Notes under the pieces: generated by a model | What the model was told of the DNA's origin: nothing | The model's database searches: none | What the model saw: only the letters and a program-made list of their open reading frames with translations | NCBI GenBank assembly: GCA_002011815.1 | Contig: MTOV01000015.1 | Location: forward strand, 197,785-261,784 | Source: Nitrospirae bacterium JdFR-86 | Lineage (GTDB): Bacteria; Nitrospirota; Thermodesulfovibrionia; Thermodesulfovibrionales; JdFR-86 | Direction: 5' to 3' | DNA: 64,000 nucleotides | In this document: one piece after another, positions 61,801-64,000 of the stretch | How the letters are laid out: every line of letters begins with the position of its first letter | Position numbering within the stretch: position 1 is the first letter of the stretch | Translations under genes and position numbers: made by a program

Positions 61801-62613
61801 TTAAATTTTTATTTCTCCCTCAAAGACCTCTTCTGCAGGTCCTGTCATATATACATGATTATCGTTTGCCCATTCAATATAAAGGTCTCCGCCTTCAAGA
61901 TGCACTGTGATTTTTCTGTTTGTAAGATTCTTTATCATACAGGCTACTGCTGAGGCAGAGGCTCCTGTGCCGCATGCCAGTGTTTCTCCAGAGCCTCTTT
62001 CCCATACCCGCATCCTTATCTCCTGAGGGTTTATAACCTCTATAAATTCCACGTTTGTTCTTCTTGGAAACATCGAATGGGTTTCAATCTTTGCCCCGTA
62101 GTAACTTACAGGGAAGTCCCTGACATTGTCAACAAAAATCACTGCATGAGGATTGCCCATCGAGACACATGTTATGTGGAATGTTCTGTCTTCTATTTCA
62201 AGCGGATAATCAGTGACTGTTCCGTCCAGATTTACCGGAATCTTTCTGCCTTCAAGCACAGGCTCCCCCATGTCCACTTTAACCATATCACCTGCTCTTT
62301 CGGGTTTTATTATACCTGCAAGGGTTTCTATATTGAGAATATTTTTTGTTGAGAGCCCCCTGTCCCATATATACTTTGCCAGGCATCTTATACCGTTTCC
62401 GCACATCTCGACTTCAGAGCCGTCTGCATTGAATATCTGCATCCTGAAGTCAGCGGTGGTGGATTCAGAAAGCAGGAGCATCTGGTCTGCTCCGACTCCG
62501 AAGCGTCTTCTGCAAAGCCTTCTTGAGAGTTCTTCAGGGTTGTCAACAGTTGAATTCCTTGTGTCTATCAGGATGAAGTCGTTTCCGAGTGCATGCATTT
62601 TTGTAAACCGCAT
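61801..62613 (-). CDS. dapF: Diaminopimelate epimerase
   Basis: FTKMHALGNDFILID; FNADGSEVEMCGNGIRCLAKY; ERGSGETLACGTGASA. Confidence 0.96.
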   Translation of the reverse strand: MRFTKMHALGNDFILIDTRNSTVDNPEELSRRLCRRRFGVGADQMLLLSESTTADFRMQIFNADGSEVEMCGNGIRCLAKYIWDRGLSTKNILNIETLAGIIKPERAGDMVKVDMGEPVLEGRKIPVNLDGTVTDYPLEIEDRTFHITCVSMGNPHAVIFVDNVRDFPVSYYGAKIETHSMFPRRTNVEFIEVINPQEIRMRVWERGSGETLACGTGASASAVACMIKNLTNRKITVHLEGGDLYIEWANDNHVYMTGPAEEVFEGEIKI

Positions 62614-62615
62614 AA

Positions 62616-63866
62616 TCATTTTGAGGGGATGGTTTCTCCTCTGATGAGGTCTTCGTAGGTTTCTCGCTTGCGGATGAGAAAGTGTCTCTTACCTTTAACC
62701 ATTACCTCTGCGGCTTTGGGTCTGCTGTTGTAATTGGAGCTCATGGAAAACCCGTAGGCTCCTGCACTCATCACGGCAAGGTAGTCGCCAGGGGAGACCT
62801 GCTGAAGCAGTCTATCCTTTGCAAGGAAGTCTCCGGACTCGCATATAGGACCCACAACATCCGAGACGACTTTTTTCTTTCTTCTTTTCACTACAGGAAG
62901 TATTTCATGGTATGCATTATAAAGGGACGGTCTCATAAGGTCGTTCATACCCGCATCCACTATCACGAACTCTTTTTCAGGACCTTTTTTCAGATAGAGT
63001 GTTTTGGTCAGGAGTATGCCTGCATTTCCTGCAATGGAGCGACCCGGCTCAAGTATAAGGGTTAATTCTCTGCCTTTGACAAGAGGGATGAGGTTTTTAG
63101 CCAGCTCTTTCGGGTAGGGAGTGGCTTCATCCCTGTATGGAATTCCAAGTCCTCCTCCTATGTCGAGGTATCTGATGTCCACACCCTGTTTATTCACCTC
63201 ATCCACGAGCATGAGGATTCTTTTTAATGCGTCCACAAAAGGTGCGACCTTTGTAATCTGCGAGCCGATGTGTTTGTGAATTCCGATTACCTTTATGTTT
63301 TTCAGGCTGTTTGCAAGTTTGTAGAATTCAAGGGCGTTTTCTATGGGTATACCGAATTTGTGTTTTTTAAGTCCTGTGGCTATGTAGGAGTGGGTCTGAG
63401 GGTCTATATCCGGATTGACCCTGAGTGCGATAGGAGCTTTTGTTTTCATTTTCCCTGCGACCCTGTTTATTTCCATGAGTTCGTTTTCGGATTCGACATT
63501 GAACATGAGTATTTTTGATTTAAGCGCGTATCTGATTTCGTTTTCTGTTTTTCCGACTCCGGCATAGACTATTTTTGATGGGGGGATGCCTGCGGTCAGT
63601 GCTCTGTAGAGTTCGCCTCCTGAGACGATGTCTGCACCTGCGCCGTGTTCAGCGAGAACCCTGAGTATTGCCAGATTGGAGTTCGCCTTAAGGGCAAAAC
63701 ATATGATATGGGGAAATGTTCTGAATGCTTTTTTATAAGCCTCGATGTGTCTTACGAGTGTGTTGTAACTGTAAACATAAAGGGGCGTGCCGTATTTTTC
63801 GGCAAGGAGTTTTAAGGGGACATCCTCAGCATACAGTTCATTTTTTCTGTATTTAAACAGATGCAT
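62616..63866 (-). CDS. lysA: Diaminopimelate decarboxylase
   Basis: YGTPLYVYSYNTLVRHIEAYKKAF; IGIHKHIGSQI; LDIGGGLGIPY; LEPGRSIAGNAG. Likely start 63866 (MHLFKYRKNELYAEDVPLKLLAEKYG). Confidence 0.95.
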   Translation of the reverse strand: MHLFKYRKNELYAEDVPLKLLAEKYGTPLYVYSYNTLVRHIEAYKKAFRTFPHIICFALKANSNLAILRVLAEHGAGADIVSGGELYRALTAGIPPSKIVYAGVGKTENEIRYALKSKILMFNVESENELMEINRVAGKMKTKAPIALRVNPDIDPQTHSYIATGLKKHKFGIPIENALEFYKLANSLKNIKVIGIHKHIGSQITKVAPFVDALKRILMLVDEVNKQGVDIRYLDIGGGLGIPYRDEATPYPKELAKNLIPLVKGRELTLILEPGRSIAGNAGILLTKTLYLKKGPEKEFVIVDAGMNDLMRPSLYNAYHEILPVVKRRKKKVVSDVVGPICESGDFLAKDRLLQQVSPGDYLAVMSAGAYGFSMSSNYNSRPKAAEVMVKGKRHFLIRKRETYEDLIRGETIPSK

Positions 63867-63906
63867 AAGAGATTTAATTTTACATTGTGGGAAATACAAA
63901 GTCAAA

Positions 63907-64000
63907 AACCCCTGTTACTTTTTTTGCTTGCCTAAGAACCAAAGGAAGAGGTGTCCCAAAATCCCCTGTTACTTTTTTGCTTGCCCAAAAAAGTAACCAA
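63907..64000. repeat. Two copies of a CCCCTGTTACTTTTTT(T)GCTTGCC element, second forming an inverted repeat
   Basis: cccctgttactttttttgcttgcc (about 63909-63932) and cccctgttacttttttgcttgcccaaaaaagtaac (63963-63997); the second has GTTACTTTTTTG...CAAAAAAGTAAC arms. Confidence 0.75.

Overview
The window is a bacterial chromosome segment. Gene content (DsrC-DsrMKJOP, DsrEFH-like and TusA-like proteins, very heme-rich c-type cytochromes, LpxD/A/I, BamA, DapL) suggests an anaerobic, diderm, sulfur-metabolising bacterium; a Nitrospirota/Thermodesulfovibrio-like origin is my inference and is untested. Most of the window is housekeeping: outer-membrane/lipid A genes, the hrcA-grpE-dnaK-dnaJ operon with a perfect CIRCE element, BCAA, lysine and polyamine biosynthesis. 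The accessory regions are: (i) a Dsr/sulfur-relay plus multiheme cytochrome region at about 12.7-27.2 kb, including a 1042-aa protein with 45 CXXCH motifs in 44-aa (132-bp) repeats; (ii) an AT-rich block at about 51.1-54.8 kb between leuC and leuA, with an unfamiliar two-gene cassette (uncharacterised protein plus QueC-like PP-loop protein with a C-terminal PD-(D/E)XK-like motif) and a toxin-antitoxin pair, which is the best candidate for an undescribed, possibly defence-related system; (iii) a leuA leader with a promoter, a long-range stem, and a terminator that can pair alternatively with the upstream structure. All calls are from reading the sequence and translations; no searches were run.
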